The notes: generated by a model from the sequence alone, not told the origin. 29,985 nt of DNA from WRCA01 sp050943575 (GCA_050943575.1 JBMNPL010000009.1:1-29985), one strand, 5' to 3'. Positions 9,177 to 16,763 are shown, numbered from the stretch's first letter. A program made the numbers and translations.

Positions 9177-9252
9177 TGGTGCCGGTCGAGGGACTCGAAC
9201 CCCCGACCCTCTGATTACAAATCAGATGCTCTACCAGCTGAGCTAGACCGGC
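9177..9252 (-). tRNA. tRNA-Thr (anticodon UGU)
   Basis: Minus-strand cloverleaf of 76 nt including an encoded 3' CCA. The acceptor GCCGGTC pairs with GACCGGC and the discriminator is A. The D arm is CTCAGCTGGTAGAG-like. The anticodon stem TCTGA/TCAGA surrounds loop TTTGTAA (anticodon TGT), and the T arm GGGGGTTCGAGTCCCTC-like is intact. It reads ACA and other ACN codons for Thr. It is divergent from trhP. Confidence 0.97.
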
Positions 9253-9347
9253 GTAGTCCACACTTTAACCTTTTTATTTTTTAATTTCAAGTTTATTTTA
9301 TAAAATTTATGTTGAGTTTATATAAATATCAGTTAAAAATATAAAAC

Positions 9348-10595
9348 ATGATTAAAAAACCAGAACTTTTAGCACCAGCGGGAACGTTGGATGGATTAAA
9401 AACCGCGATTTTATATGGCGCAGATGCTGTGTATGCAGGAATTCCTGGATTTTCAATGCGTGCACGTGCAAAAATTACGCTTGAAGAAATGAAGCAGGGG
9501 ATTGATTTTGCTCATCTGCATAATAAAAAAGTATATTTAGCATTTAATTTATTTGCCCATGAAAAAGATTATGAATTATTACCCAAGGTTAAAGAAATTG
9601 TAGAATATTTAAAACCAGATGCTTTAATTGTTTCTGATGCAGGGATTTTAATGTGGGTACGTGAAACATTTCCAAATATGGCTATTCATATTTCAACCCA
9701 AGCAAATATTTGTTCTGCAAATACAGTTAAATTTTGGCAGAAAGCGGGTGCAAAATTATGTATTTTAGCACGTGAAGTATCTCATAATGAATTTAAAGAA
9801 ATTCGTAAAAAATGCCCCGATGTTGGATTAGAGATATTTATTCATGGTGCAATGTGTATGAGTTATTCTGGACGTTGTTTATTATCAAATTATATTACGG
9901 GACGTCCGTCAAATCGTGGTGCATGTGCTCAACCTTGTCGGTGGAAGTATGATGTTATTTTACGTGAAAAAGAAAGCGGTTTAGAAATGGGACTGGAAGA
10001 GGATAATCGTGGTGCATATATTATGAATTCCAAAGATTTATGTTTGATGCCTCATTTAGCAAAGGTTTTAGAAAGTGGTGCAGATTCTTTGAAAATAGAA
10101 GGTCGTAATCGCAGCGAATATTATGTCGGCAGTGTTGTTCGTGCATACAGAAATGCGATTGATTCTTATTTTAACGATCCTAAAAGTTTTAATCCGGAAC
10201 CTTTTATGGATGATTTGAATATTTTAGAAACTCGTGGTTTTACGGACGCTTTTTTTCATGGTAAATTATCAGCTGATGCTCATAATTTTGAAACTACCCG
10301 ATCAAATTCTGATTACCAAGCAGCAGGTGTAATAACAGATATAACAGATGATAATATAATTTTGGAATTACGTAATGAAATAAAACAAGGTGATGAAATT
10401 AAATTTATTTTACCAAGAGTATCAGAAAAAGTTTCGGTAGTTCTGGATAAAATTATAAATGCTAAAACAGATGAAGAATTGCCTAAAATGTCAGCTGGGC
10501 AAAAAAATAGCATTAAAATATCAAAAAAATTAATTAATAAACAATATTTAGATAATTTTGTGCCATTGATATTGGCATATAAAAAGAAAATATAG
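9348..10595 (+). CDS. trhP: U32-family tRNA uridine-hydroxylation protein TrhP (YegQ)
   Basis: The protein starts KKPELLAPAGTLDGLKTAI and has GADAVYAG, the classic U32 opening. It carries the family Cys cluster (MCMSYSGRCLLSNY... GACAQPCRW), thought to bind a metal or Fe-S centre, and SLKIEGRNRSEYYV near residue 245. These features and 415 residues fit the TrhP/YegQ branch. TrhP is needed for prephenate-dependent formation of 5-hydroxyuridine at U34 of tRNAs that read four-codon boxes; RlhA, which modifies 23S rRNA, is the main alternative. A tRNA-Thr(UGU), a known type of substrate for this wobble modification, lies 95 bp away in divergent orientation. The start ATG lacks an obvious Shine-Dalgarno; TATAAA lies just upstream. 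Confidence 0.85.
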   Translation: MIKKPELLAPAGTLDGLKTAILYGADAVYAGIPGFSMRARAKITLEEMKQGIDFAHLHNKKVYLAFNLFAHEKDYELLPKVKEIVEYLKPDALIVSDAGILMWVRETFPNMAIHISTQANICSANTVKFWQKAGAKLCILAREVSHNEFKEIRKKCPDVGLEIFIHGAMCMSYSGRCLLSNYITGRPSNRGACAQPCRWKYDVILREKESGLEMGLEEDNRGAYIMNSKDLCLMPHLAKVLESGADSLKIEGRNRSEYYVGSVVRAYRNAIDSYFNDPKSFNPEPFMDDLNILETRGFTDAFFHGKLSADAHNFETTRSNSDYQAAGVITDITDDNIILELRNEIKQGDEIKFILPRVSEKVSVVLDKIINAKTDEELPKMSAGQKNSIKISKKLINKQYLDNFVPLILAYKKKI

Positions 10596-10701
10596 TTTTA
10601 TGTTTTTTGTTTTTTCTTGATTTGTAAAGTTATATATAGCACAATCTTAATTAAGGTGTGGCGTCGTCACATCAATAACAAGCATAGAGAAAGGTTAAAT
10701 T
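10596..10701 (+). promoter_or_regulatory. Leader of the cold-shock gene
   Basis: 106-bp gap with a TTGATT (10617-10622) and a TATATA-type AT-rich stretch, then a small hairpin TGTG-gcgtcgt-CACA and a purine-rich ribosome site GAAAGG before the ATG. The exact promoter is unclear. Cold-shock mRNAs commonly have structured leaders. Confidence 0.35.
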
Positions 10702-11076
10702 ATGCGTCAAGGAAAAGTAAAATGGTATAACGGGAAAAAGTGTTTTGGTTTTATTACACCGGACACTGCTAATAAAGATGGTAATAAAGAAGATGTATTT
10801 GTTCATTCGTCCGCATTAAAAGCTGCAGGTATTAGGTTTTTGAATGAAAACGACATTGTAGAATTTGATGAAGAAATTAGAGATGGCAAATTATCAGTAA
10901 CAACTTTAAACCTTATACAACGTGATGAAGAATCGGCAAGAAAATTCCGCGAACGTCGCGCATCATTTCGCAGAAATCGTTGTCCACAACGTGAAGATGG
11001 TGCTTGCGAAGGATTTGGTTCATGTCGCAAGGAAGGTGAAAGTAAAAAACCGGGATGGAAATTCTGGGCAAAATAA
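10702..11076 (+). CDS. Cold-shock domain protein with basic Cys/Arg-rich C-terminal tail
   Basis: Residues 1-70 form a cold-shock (CSD) OB fold that binds single-stranded nucleic acid. RNP1 reads KCFGFI instead of the usual KGFGFI, and RNP2 is VFVHSSAL. The acidic/basic remainder (about 71-124) is unusual: an Arg-rich segment RKFRERRASFRRNR, then three spaced Cys (RCPQ, ACEGFGSC) and a Lys/Trp end PGWKFWAK. Typical CspA proteins stop at about 70 residues. The tail may add RNA affinity or bind metal through its Cys residues, which is inference. GAAAGG serves as ribosome site. It is monocistronic with a strong terminator shared with HU. Confidence 0.88.
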   Translation: MRQGKVKWYNGKKCFGFITPDTANKDGNKEDVFVHSSALKAAGIRFLNENDIVEFDEEIRDGKLSVTTLNLIQRDEESARKFRERRASFRRNRCPQREDGACEGFGSCRKEGESKKPGWKFWAK

Positions 11077-11104
11077 AAAATCCCGCAATCGCGGGATTTT
11101 TTTA
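11075..11104. terminator. Bidirectional intrinsic terminator between csp and HU genes
   Basis: Stem TCCCGC (11081-11086) / GCGGGA (11091-11096), extended by flanking A and T runs that pair, with loop AATC (the same loop as the 5162 terminator). It can serve both convergent genes. Confidence 0.92.
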
Positions 11105-11116
11105 ATAACACAACAA

Positions 11117-11389
11117 TTAATTTAATGCATCTTTCAAAGCTTTACCAGCTTTAAATTTAGGTTGTGTAGAAGCTGGAATTTTAATAGGAGCACCAGTTTG
11201 TGGATTGCGACCTGTTGTTGCTTTGCGTTTTGCAGTTGTAAAGGTACCGAAACCGACCAAGCGAACTTCGCCTTTCTTTTTCAAAACTTTTGTAACTATG
11301 CTAGTAAATGCATCTAGAAAATTACCAGCCATTGCTTTTGTTGCGTTTGTTTCATTTGCAATTGCTTCAATTAATTCTGCTTTGTTCAT
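11117..11389 (-). CDS. hup: HU-family nucleoid DNA-binding protein
   Basis: Ninety-residue histone-like protein that bends DNA and compacts the nucleoid. It has the HU fold from MNKAELIEAIA through the conserved VRLVGFGTF core and the beta-arm signature GRNPQTGAPIKIPAS, ending in FKAGKALKDALN. Length is exactly that of HU. IHF subunits are longer at the C-terminus, so HU is the better call. The start has a good Shine-Dalgarno (GGAG, minus strand, 7 nt before ATG). Its own strong promoter is at 11449-11477. It is convergent with the cold-shock gene. Confidence 0.95.
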   Translation of the reverse strand: MNKAELIEAIANETNATKAMAGNFLDAFTSIVTKVLKKKGEVRLVGFGTFTTAKRKATTGRNPQTGAPIKIPASTQPKFKAGKALKDALN

Positions 11390-11448
11390 ATTTTTCTCCT
11401 TTATTAGAGTTTGGGTTATAAGGCAGATATTCCTTCCTGCTTGTTTGA

Positions 11449-11477
11449 ATTGTAGAAAATCTGCTTATTTAGGTCAA
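11449..11477 (-). promoter_or_regulatory. Sigma70-type promoter of the HU gene
   Basis: Minus strand: TTGACC (11472-11477), 17-bp spacer, TACAAT (11449-11454), near consensus. It predicts a leader of about 50 nt that contains a small GCAG/CTGC hairpin and the Shine-Dalgarno. Confidence 0.75.
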
Positions 11478-11484
11478 GGGTTTT

Positions 11485-11970
11485 TTAATTCGCCGGTTTG
11501 ATAGCATTTTTATATACTGGGCGACTGGCTGGATTATTAGATTCACACAATACAAATTCCCCACTGATACCATTTAATTTAACACGGCGATAATAATTTG
11601 GTGTATGTATTAAAATAGTAATTACTAGTGTTAGCCAAAATAAGATTTTTCCCAGAAATATGATGCTTTTCCAGCTTTTTTCTTCAAATTTATCTTTTAA
11701 TAAATTTTGATATAATGACCATCCAATCATGGCGAGCCATACCATAAATATAAAAAAGAAAACTATAGTTAAAGATTTACGAATATATGAAAGTTGTCTT
11801 GCTATTTCATCAAATGTTGGACTATTAACTGGGCATACAAATAAAGCATGATTTGCAACCGAATCGGGTAAAGTATGAACAGGTTCTATTGGTAAAAGAT
11901 GTAGTCCAAAAGATGCTGCAACAATGATAGCAATGATGGCAAGTATTGAAAGAATAAATCCTGGATTCAT
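11485..11970 (-). CDS. Small three-helix membrane protein, unknown function
   Basis: 161 residues with three hydrophobic segments: about 4-24 (FILSILAIIAIIVAASFGLH), about 69-91 (IVFFFIFMVWLAMIGW) and about 103-122 (FLGKILFWLTLVITILI). A soluble loop of about 45 residues after the first helix has one Cys (VCPVN), and the tail has another (LCESN). I do not recognise a family. The start ATG lies 6 nt after a perfect -10 box and has no Shine-Dalgarno. It is divergent from alaS and uses a promoter that appears to share its -35 with alaS. The HU promoter begins just after its stop. Confidence 0.6.
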   Translation of the reverse strand: MNPGFILSILAIIAIIVAASFGLHLLPIEPVHTLPDSVANHALFVCPVNSPTFDEIARQLSYIRKSLTIVFFFIFMVWLAMIGWSLYQNLLKDKFEEKSWKSIIFLGKILFWLTLVITILIHTPNYYRRVKLNGISGEFVLCESNNPASRPVYKNAIKPAN

Positions 11971-11976
11971 AATTCT

Positions 11977-12005
11977 ATTATATCAAAATCAGCGACCGCT
12001 TGCAA
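11977..12005 (-). promoter_or_regulatory. Promoter of the small membrane protein gene (shared -35)
   Basis: Minus strand: TTGCAA (12000-12005), exactly 17 bp, TATAAT (11977-11982), then 6 nt to the ATG. TTGCAA is its own reverse complement, so the same six bases can serve the opposite promoter. Confidence 0.65.
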
Positions 12006-12028
12006 TTAATTGCATCATGTTTTATAAT
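12000..12028 (+). promoter_or_regulatory. Promoter of alaS (shared -35)
   Basis: Plus strand: TTGCAA (12000-12005), exactly 17 bp, TATAAT (12023-12028). It gives a leader of about 20 nt with ribosome site AGGA 8 nt before the ATG. Confidence 0.65.
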
Positions 12029-12053
12029 TTTTCGCGCAATATAGGAAATTGAT

Positions 12054-13793
12054 ATGAAATTTAACGAAATTCGCAAATTGTTTTTAGATTATATGGAAAA
12101 GCATGGGCATAAAATTGTTCCATCGGCTTCTTTGATACCGGATGATCCGACTTTACTTTTTACTGTTGCTGGGATGGTTCCGTTCAAAGATGTTTTTTTA
12201 GGAAATCAATTAGCACCAGCAAATCGGGTTGCTAATTCTCAGAAATGTTTACGTGCTGGTGGCAAGCATAATGATTTAGAAGATGTTGGTTATAATGGAT
12301 GGCATCATACATTTTTTGAAATGTTGGGCAATTGGTCTTTTGGTGATTATTTTAAAGATTATGCTATAGAGATATCTTGGGAACTTTTAACAAAGGATTT
12401 AAAAATAAATCCGTCCAGATTAGTTATAACAACACATATAACAGATGATGAAGCAACTGAAATATGGAAAAAATTAACCGGCAAAGATGCGATAAGATTA
12501 GACAAGTCTAATTGGTGGTCTGCTGGGGATACAGGACCATGTGGCCCTTGTACTGAAATCTTTTATGATTATGGTGCGGATGTTTCGGGGGGATTACCCG
12601 GTAGTCCAGATGAAGATGGCGGACGTTATGTTGAAATATGGAACAATGTTTTTATGCAGTTTAATCGTGATGCGGATGGCAATTTAACTGATTTACCGAA
12701 AAAAAATGTAGATACTGGTGCTGGATTAGAACGCTGGGCCGCGATGTTGCAGGGTGTGCGTGATAATTATGATACTGATTTATTTGTTGGATTAAAATCA
12801 GCGGTGAGCGATTTAACAGGTGTAAAAGAAACGGCAAGCAATAAACCATCATTTAAAATTATTACGGATCACTTGCGTGCAGTTGGGTTTGCAATTGCGG
12901 ACGGGGTTGTTCCCAGTAATACAGAACGCGGTTATGTAATACGCAGAATTTTAAGACGTGCGATGCGTCAAGGGCAAGTTTTAGGGTACAAAGGTGCATT
13001 ATTATCAAAACTTTATCCCGCGCTGGTTCAACAAATGGGTGATTCTTATCCGGAATTGATACAAGAACAGGACAAAGTAATTTCAATACTAGAAAAAGAA
13101 GAAAATGCTTTTTCTGATATGTTGCAAAATGGATTAAAGCTTTTAGAAAAAGAATTACCAAATGTTAATAATAATGTATTTCCGGGGGATATAGCATTTA
13201 AATTATATGATACTTATGGTTTTCCACTAGATTTAACTCAAAATATTCTTAAAGAACGTGGTATATCTGTGGATATTTTGGGTTTTGATGCATCTATGGC
13301 ACAGCAAAAAGAACGTTCTCGTAATTCTCAAATATTCAAGGGTGGATTGGCAGATAATAGTGAGCAGACAACAAAATTACATACAGCTGTTCATTTATTA
13401 CAGGGCGCATTAAGGCAAGTTTTGGGCGATAGTGTTTTTCAAAAAGGTAGTAATATCACAGCGGAAAGATTACGTTTTGATTTTTCGTTTGATAGAAAAA
13501 TGACCGAAGAAGAAATTCGTGAAACTGAAAAAATTGTTAATAAAGCGATTGCTGATGCGGTGCCAGTAGTATGTAGCGAAATGTCAATAGAGGACGCTAA
13601 ATCATCAGGTGCTATTGGTATATTTGATAGTAAATATGGTGATAAAGTTAAAGTTTATACCATAGATGGTTATTCTAAAGAAATTTGCGGTGGGCCACAT
13701 GCGAAAAACACTGCTGATCTGGGTAGTTTTAAGATTCAAAAAGAAGAATCATCTGCTGCTGGGGTTCGCAGAATTAGGGCTGTAATTGAATAA
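12054..13793 (+). CDS. alaS: Compact alanyl-tRNA synthetase
   Basis: Class II enzyme that charges tRNA-Ala. The catalytic core (about 1-250) has TVAGMVPFKDVFLG, FFEMLGNWSFGDYF (motif 2 region) and GDTGPCGPCTEIF. The tRNA-recognition helices contain ERGYVIRRILRRAMRQG. The editing-type domain keeps its zinc ligands in HTAVH (H443, H447) and CGGPH (C545, H549) and ends KIQKEESSAAGVRRIRAVIE. At 579 residues it is some 290 short of standard AlaRS (about 875). The beta-barrel segment usually lying between the recognition helices and the editing domain is reduced to about 30 residues, and the C-terminal C-Ala oligomerisation domain is absent. Sequence after the stop shows no continuation, so this is a compact form, not a visible frameshift. 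It has its own promoter. Confidence 0.95.
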   Translation: MKFNEIRKLFLDYMEKHGHKIVPSASLIPDDPTLLFTVAGMVPFKDVFLGNQLAPANRVANSQKCLRAGGKHNDLEDVGYNGWHHTFFEMLGNWSFGDYFKDYAIEISWELLTKDLKINPSRLVITTHITDDEATEIWKKLTGKDAIRLDKSNWWSAGDTGPCGPCTEIFYDYGADVSGGLPGSPDEDGGRYVEIWNNVFMQFNRDADGNLTDLPKKNVDTGAGLERWAAMLQGVRDNYDTDLFVGLKSAVSDLTGVKETASNKPSFKIITDHLRAVGFAIADGVVPSNTERGYVIRRILRRAMRQGQVLGYKGALLSKLYPALVQQMGDSYPELIQEQDKVISILEKEENAFSDMLQNGLKLLEKELPNVNNNVFPGDIAFKLYDTYGFPLDLTQNILKERGISVDILGFDASMAQQKERSRNSQIFKGGLADNSEQTTKLHTAVHLLQGALRQVLGDSVFQKGSNITAERLRFDFSFDRKMTEEEIRETEKIVNKAIADAVPVVCSEMSIEDAKSSGAIGIFDSKYGDKVKVYTIDGYSKEICGGPHAKNTADLGSFKIQKEESSAAGVRRIRAVIE

Positions 13794-13825
13794 TTGATAA
13801 ATGGGGGATGTTTTTTCCCCGATTC

Positions 13826-13854
13826 TTGACTTTGATATTAAAAGCATGATAAAG
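13826..13854 (+). promoter_or_regulatory. Candidate promoter of rnj
   Basis: TTGACT (13826-13831) followed after 16-17 bp by GATAAA/ATAAAG (about 13848-13854). The predicted start near 13860 falls just before the 13868-13936 hairpin. Confidence 0.5.
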
Positions 13855-13867
13855 TTTTTTCAAGTCG

Positions 13868-13936
13868 CCAAGGGGCAAAGATTCACTACAAATAAATTTC
13901 TTGTTAATTTATTCGCAATGAATTCTAGTCCTTTGG
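13868..13936 (+). promoter_or_regulatory. Long hairpin in the rnj 5' leader
   Basis: Three stacked stems: CCAAGGGG (13868-13875) with TCCTTTGG (13929-13936, two G-U pairs), GATTCA with TGAATT, and AATAAATT (13891-13898) with AATTTATT (13906-13913), loop TCTTGTT. Internal loops are near-symmetric. About 22 paired positions end 33 nt before the rnj ATG. There is no U tract, so it is not a terminator. It may be an RNase J autoregulation site. Confidence 0.55.
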
Positions 13937-13969
13937 TAAATGTTTAACATTAAAAAGAGAAAAATATAA

Positions 13970-15868
13970 ATGATAAAAATTAAAAAAACAAAAAATAAGC
14001 AAGATATGATTGGGAATATATCTTTCTTGCAAAATGGTGATGATTATATTGATGATGATAAAGAAGTTGCGATTAAAGCGGCGAAAAAGGCTACAAAATC
14101 ATTAAAAAATCAAAAACAGAAAAAAACAAAAGAAAATAAAAAAGACACTCAATCAGTTGGTAAAAATGCTGAACCGGATGATGTGATTTCATTTTTTGCC
14201 TTGGGCGGATTGGAACACGTTGGTCAAAATATGTATGTTTATAAATACAAGGGCAAATATCTGGTTGTTGATTGTGGTATGGGATTTTTGGATCAAGATG
14301 TTGGTGGTGATGATACTAGGTATTGTGATACTACTTATCTTGAAAAACGAAAAAAAGATGTTGTTGGGATTATTTTAACTCATGGGCATGAAGATCATGT
14401 TGGCGCGATGAAATATGTTTGGCCTAAATTTAATTGCCCGATTTATTGCACAAGATTTGTTGGTAAATTTTTAACTCGCACATTTAATGGTTTGGGGATT
14501 GATTTTAAATCTTCGGATATTAATATTTTTAATCATGATGGTGCAAGTTTTGATGTGGGACCTTTTTCAATTGAAACTTTTCATGTTAGCCATTCTATAC
14601 CCGAAGCCCAGATGTTAATTATAAAAACGCCTGCTGGGAAAATTTTACATACGGGTGATTGGACATTTAATGATTCTATTCCTATTGAAAATCCGACAGA
14701 TTATGCACGTTTGCGTGAAATAGGCAGTGATCCAGATTTATTGGCTTGTGTTTGTGATTCTACTGAAATTAAACGTCAAACACCACAAGTTACAGAAACC
14801 GAGGTTGGTGAAACTCTTGAAAGCATTATGAAGAAAGCCCCTGGGCGAGTATTTGTTTGTGGTTATTCACGCAGTATTGCACGCATTAAAGAATTTGCAG
14901 ATGCTGCAAAAAGGGCGGGGCGCACACCATGTATTAAAGAACGTAGCAATCCGCAACCTGTGCCTTATGTTGGATTACCAGAATTTCGCGAGATTGCGAT
15001 AGAATGTGGTTATTTGGATAAAGATGATGTTTTATTATTCCAAGATATAAATCATTTACCAGCAGAACAACAAGCAGTATATATGACAGGTTCTCAGGGT
15101 GAAAAATATGCGATGCTTACACGTCTTTGTCGTGGGCATGTAAAAGAATTAAAGTTAGTACCGACGGATACGGTTGTATTCAGTGCGATTATTATTCCGG
15201 GACGCGAAGCCGAGGTATCATTTTTATATAACAAATTGGCTAAATTAGGTGTTCATACACATACAATTTTTGATACTGAAAAATTACATGCTAATGGGCA
15301 TGCGGGACGTCCTGAATATGAACGTTTTTATGATTTAATTCATCCCCAAGTAATTATTCCCATGCATGGTGAATATGTTGCGGAAATGTTAAACGCAAAA
15401 ATGGCGATGGAGCGCGGTGGTGCGAAACAAATGATGTTGGTGCACAATGGTGAAATTGTCAGGTTAAAAAAAGGTGAAGAGCCTTATGTTGCTGAAAAAT
15501 TCAAAGTTGGATTTATTGTAATGGAGGGTGAAACTGAAAGAACGGGCGATGATCCTGTATTAAAGAATCGTAAAAAACTTTCAACCGAAGGGGCGGTATT
15601 TGTAACATTGACCATAGATAAGCGTGGTTATCAGAAAGACAGCCCCGAGGTTTCTTCGGCTGGCTTATTTGAATCTGACACGACTGGATATACCAAGCGT
15701 CAAATTCAAATTGAGATTACAAATATGTTAAAAGAAATGAGCAAATCTGATAGGAAAAGTTTGGATAAATTACGTGGCGCTGTGCAAGATGCAGTAAAAA
15801 AAGTTGTTCGTCCAATAATGGGCAGCCGAAAATCCCCATCAATCCACGTCCATTTTGTTTATAAATAG
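13970..15868 (+). CDS. rnj: Ribonuclease J with Lys-rich N-terminal extension
   Basis: Metallo-beta-lactamase/beta-CASP nuclease with 5'-3' exo- and endonuclease activity on RNA. Residues 1-70 form a Lys/Asp-rich low-complexity extension absent from typical RNase J, which starts near FFALGGLEHVGQNM (about 75). Metal-binding motif THGHEDH (H138, H140, D142, H143) and ILHTGDW follow. The beta-CASP portion has CGYSRSIARI and MTGSQGE, then IIPMHGEY with another active-site His. The C-terminal domain ends at residue 632. The structured 5' leader suggests post-transcriptional control. RNase E is not in the window, so whether this is the main mRNA decay nuclease is unknown. The repeat block begins at the base after its TAG stop. 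Confidence 0.93.
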   Translation: MIKIKKTKNKQDMIGNISFLQNGDDYIDDDKEVAIKAAKKATKSLKNQKQKKTKENKKDTQSVGKNAEPDDVISFFALGGLEHVGQNMYVYKYKGKYLVVDCGMGFLDQDVGGDDTRYCDTTYLEKRKKDVVGIILTHGHEDHVGAMKYVWPKFNCPIYCTRFVGKFLTRTFNGLGIDFKSSDINIFNHDGASFDVGPFSIETFHVSHSIPEAQMLIIKTPAGKILHTGDWTFNDSIPIENPTDYARLREIGSDPDLLACVCDSTEIKRQTPQVTETEVGETLESIMKKAPGRVFVCGYSRSIARIKEFADAAKRAGRTPCIKERSNPQPVPYVGLPEFREIAIECGYLDKDDVLLFQDINHLPAEQQAVYMTGSQGEKYAMLTRLCRGHVKELKLVPTDTVVFSAIIIPGREAEVSFLYNKLAKLGVHTHTIFDTEKLHANGHAGRPEYERFYDLIHPQVIIPMHGEYVAEMLNAKMAMERGGAKQMMLVHNGEIVRLKKGEEPYVAEKFKVGFIVMEGETERTGDDPVLKNRKKLSTEGAVFVTLTIDKRGYQKDSPEVSSAGLFESDTTGYTKRQIQIEITNMLKEMSKSDRKSLDKLRGAVQDAVKKVVRPIMGSRKSPSIHVHFVYK

Positions 15869-16085
15869 TTAGTGTTTGTGTTTGTGGTTAGTGTTAGTAT
15901 TTTCCCCACTAACACAATCCACTATCACTAACCACTCTCCATGGTGTCATTCCTGCGCAGGCAGGAATAGGACTTAAAACCTAAAAGTGTTAGTGTTAGT
16001 GGTTAGTAAAATATTGTTTTAACTTCTCCATCCCCACTAACACAATCCACTATCACTAACCACAAACACTAACACAAACCACAAA
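15869..16085. repeat. Left repeat block: TTAGTG/CACTAA inverted units with a CCTGCGCAGG palindrome
   Basis: No gene is seen between rnj and the next promoter. The block contains hairpin GTGTTAGT (15891-15898) / ACTAACAC (15908-15915) with loop ATTTTCCCC. It also has an exact 33-nt direct repeat (15903-15935 and 16031-16063), and GTGTTAGTGTTAGTGG near 15987 in inverted relation to the copy near 16055-16075. A REP-like stem-loop ATTCCTGC-gcag-GCAGGAAT lies at 15949-15968. About 100 bp recur inverted at 19262-19365. Confidence 0.85.
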
Positions 16086-16099
16086 CTATTAATTAACCC

Positions 16100-16127
16100 T
16101 TGACAAATATAGTTTTAATACTATAAT
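16100..16127 (+). promoter_or_regulatory. Near-consensus promoter of the 16164 lipoprotein gene
   Basis: TTGACA (16100-16105), 16-bp spacer, TATAAT (16122-16127). Both hexamers are perfect. The transcript then has AAGGAGG (16151-16157), 6 nt before the ATG. Together these are the strongest expression signals in the window. Confidence 0.88.
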
Positions 16128-16163
16128 ATAGATATAACAAAAAGCCGAACAAGGAGGCGGGTT

Positions 16164-16763
16164 ATGAAAAAAGCAAGAAATTTATTAACACATCCAAAAG
16201 CCAAATCAGCAGCGGTTGCTATGGCATTGGTGTTGACATTTGGTGTGATGGGTATGATGACATCATGTGATAAAAAATGTTATGATCCAAAAGATCCAAA
16301 ATGTGAAAATTATGTTCCACCGGTTATTGAACCATGTACTGATTCAACAAATCCAGATTGTCCGAATTATGTTCCACCATGCGATGATTACACTAATCCA
16401 GATTGTCCAAATTACGATCCAGAACGTGTAAGAATTGAAGGCTTGCGTGCAGATAGCACGAATTATGCGAATCAAATAAAACAATTAACTGGTCCAGATT
16501 TGGACACATTTAATGCAGATTTAAAAGCTGAATTTTGGTATTTGGCAGTTCGTGGTCCTCCGTATCCAGAAACATTTGCAGATAGTGTTGCTGGTAAACA
16601 TTCAAATGGTTCATATAGTGGGGGATATGTGGCGGCTGCTAATACAATTATTAATTATCCTGAAATTTCATATTATCCTGGTGCAGTAGAGTTGTTGGGT
16701 AAAATAAAGAATGTATCTGAATTATATTTACAAAATAATGTAGAATTAGGGCATTCTAGATAA
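16164..16763 (+). CDS. Putative lipoprotein with tandem Cys/Pro/Asp repeats
   Basis: 199 residues, no family recognised. A basic start (MKKARNLLTHPKAKSA) and a hydrophobic stretch lead to MMTSCDKK, a plausible lipobox with Cys35, so export and lipid anchoring are likely. Three tandem copies of about 16-19 residues follow, of the form C-x-D-x-x-(N/D)-P-x-C-x-N-Y-x-P: CYDPKDPKCENYVPP, CTDSTNPDCPNYVPP, CDDYTNPDCPNYDPE. Each has two Cys and acidic residues, suggesting disulfide knots or a metal-binding stalk. The remaining ~115 residues are a mostly helical domain without known motifs. A perfect -35/-10 pair, AAGGAGG ribosome site and own terminator indicate abundant, independent expression. It lies between inverted repeat blocks, next to another exported Cys-rich protein. 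Confidence 0.7.
   Translation: MKKARNLLTHPKAKSAAVAMALVLTFGVMGMMTSCDKKCYDPKDPKCENYVPPVIEPCTDSTNPDCPNYVPPCDDYTNPDCPNYDPERVRIEGLRADSTNYANQIKQLTGPDLDTFNADLKAEFWYLAVRGPPYPETFADSVAGKHSNGSYSGGYVAAANTIINYPEISYYPGAVELLGKIKNVSELYLQNNVELGHSR

Noticed and set aside
13801..13821. Hairpin GGGGA/TCCCC after alaS as terminator
   Set aside because: No T run follows the stem; it may cause pausing but is not a convincing intrinsic terminator.
13794..13969. Missing C-Ala domain encoded after alaS by frameshift
   Set aside because: All frames here are short and AT-rich, and the stretch holds the rnj promoter and leader hairpin instead.
15869..16085. CRISPR-like array in the repeat blocks
   Set aside because: Units vary, are largely self-complementary, have no uniform spacers, and no cas gene is present.
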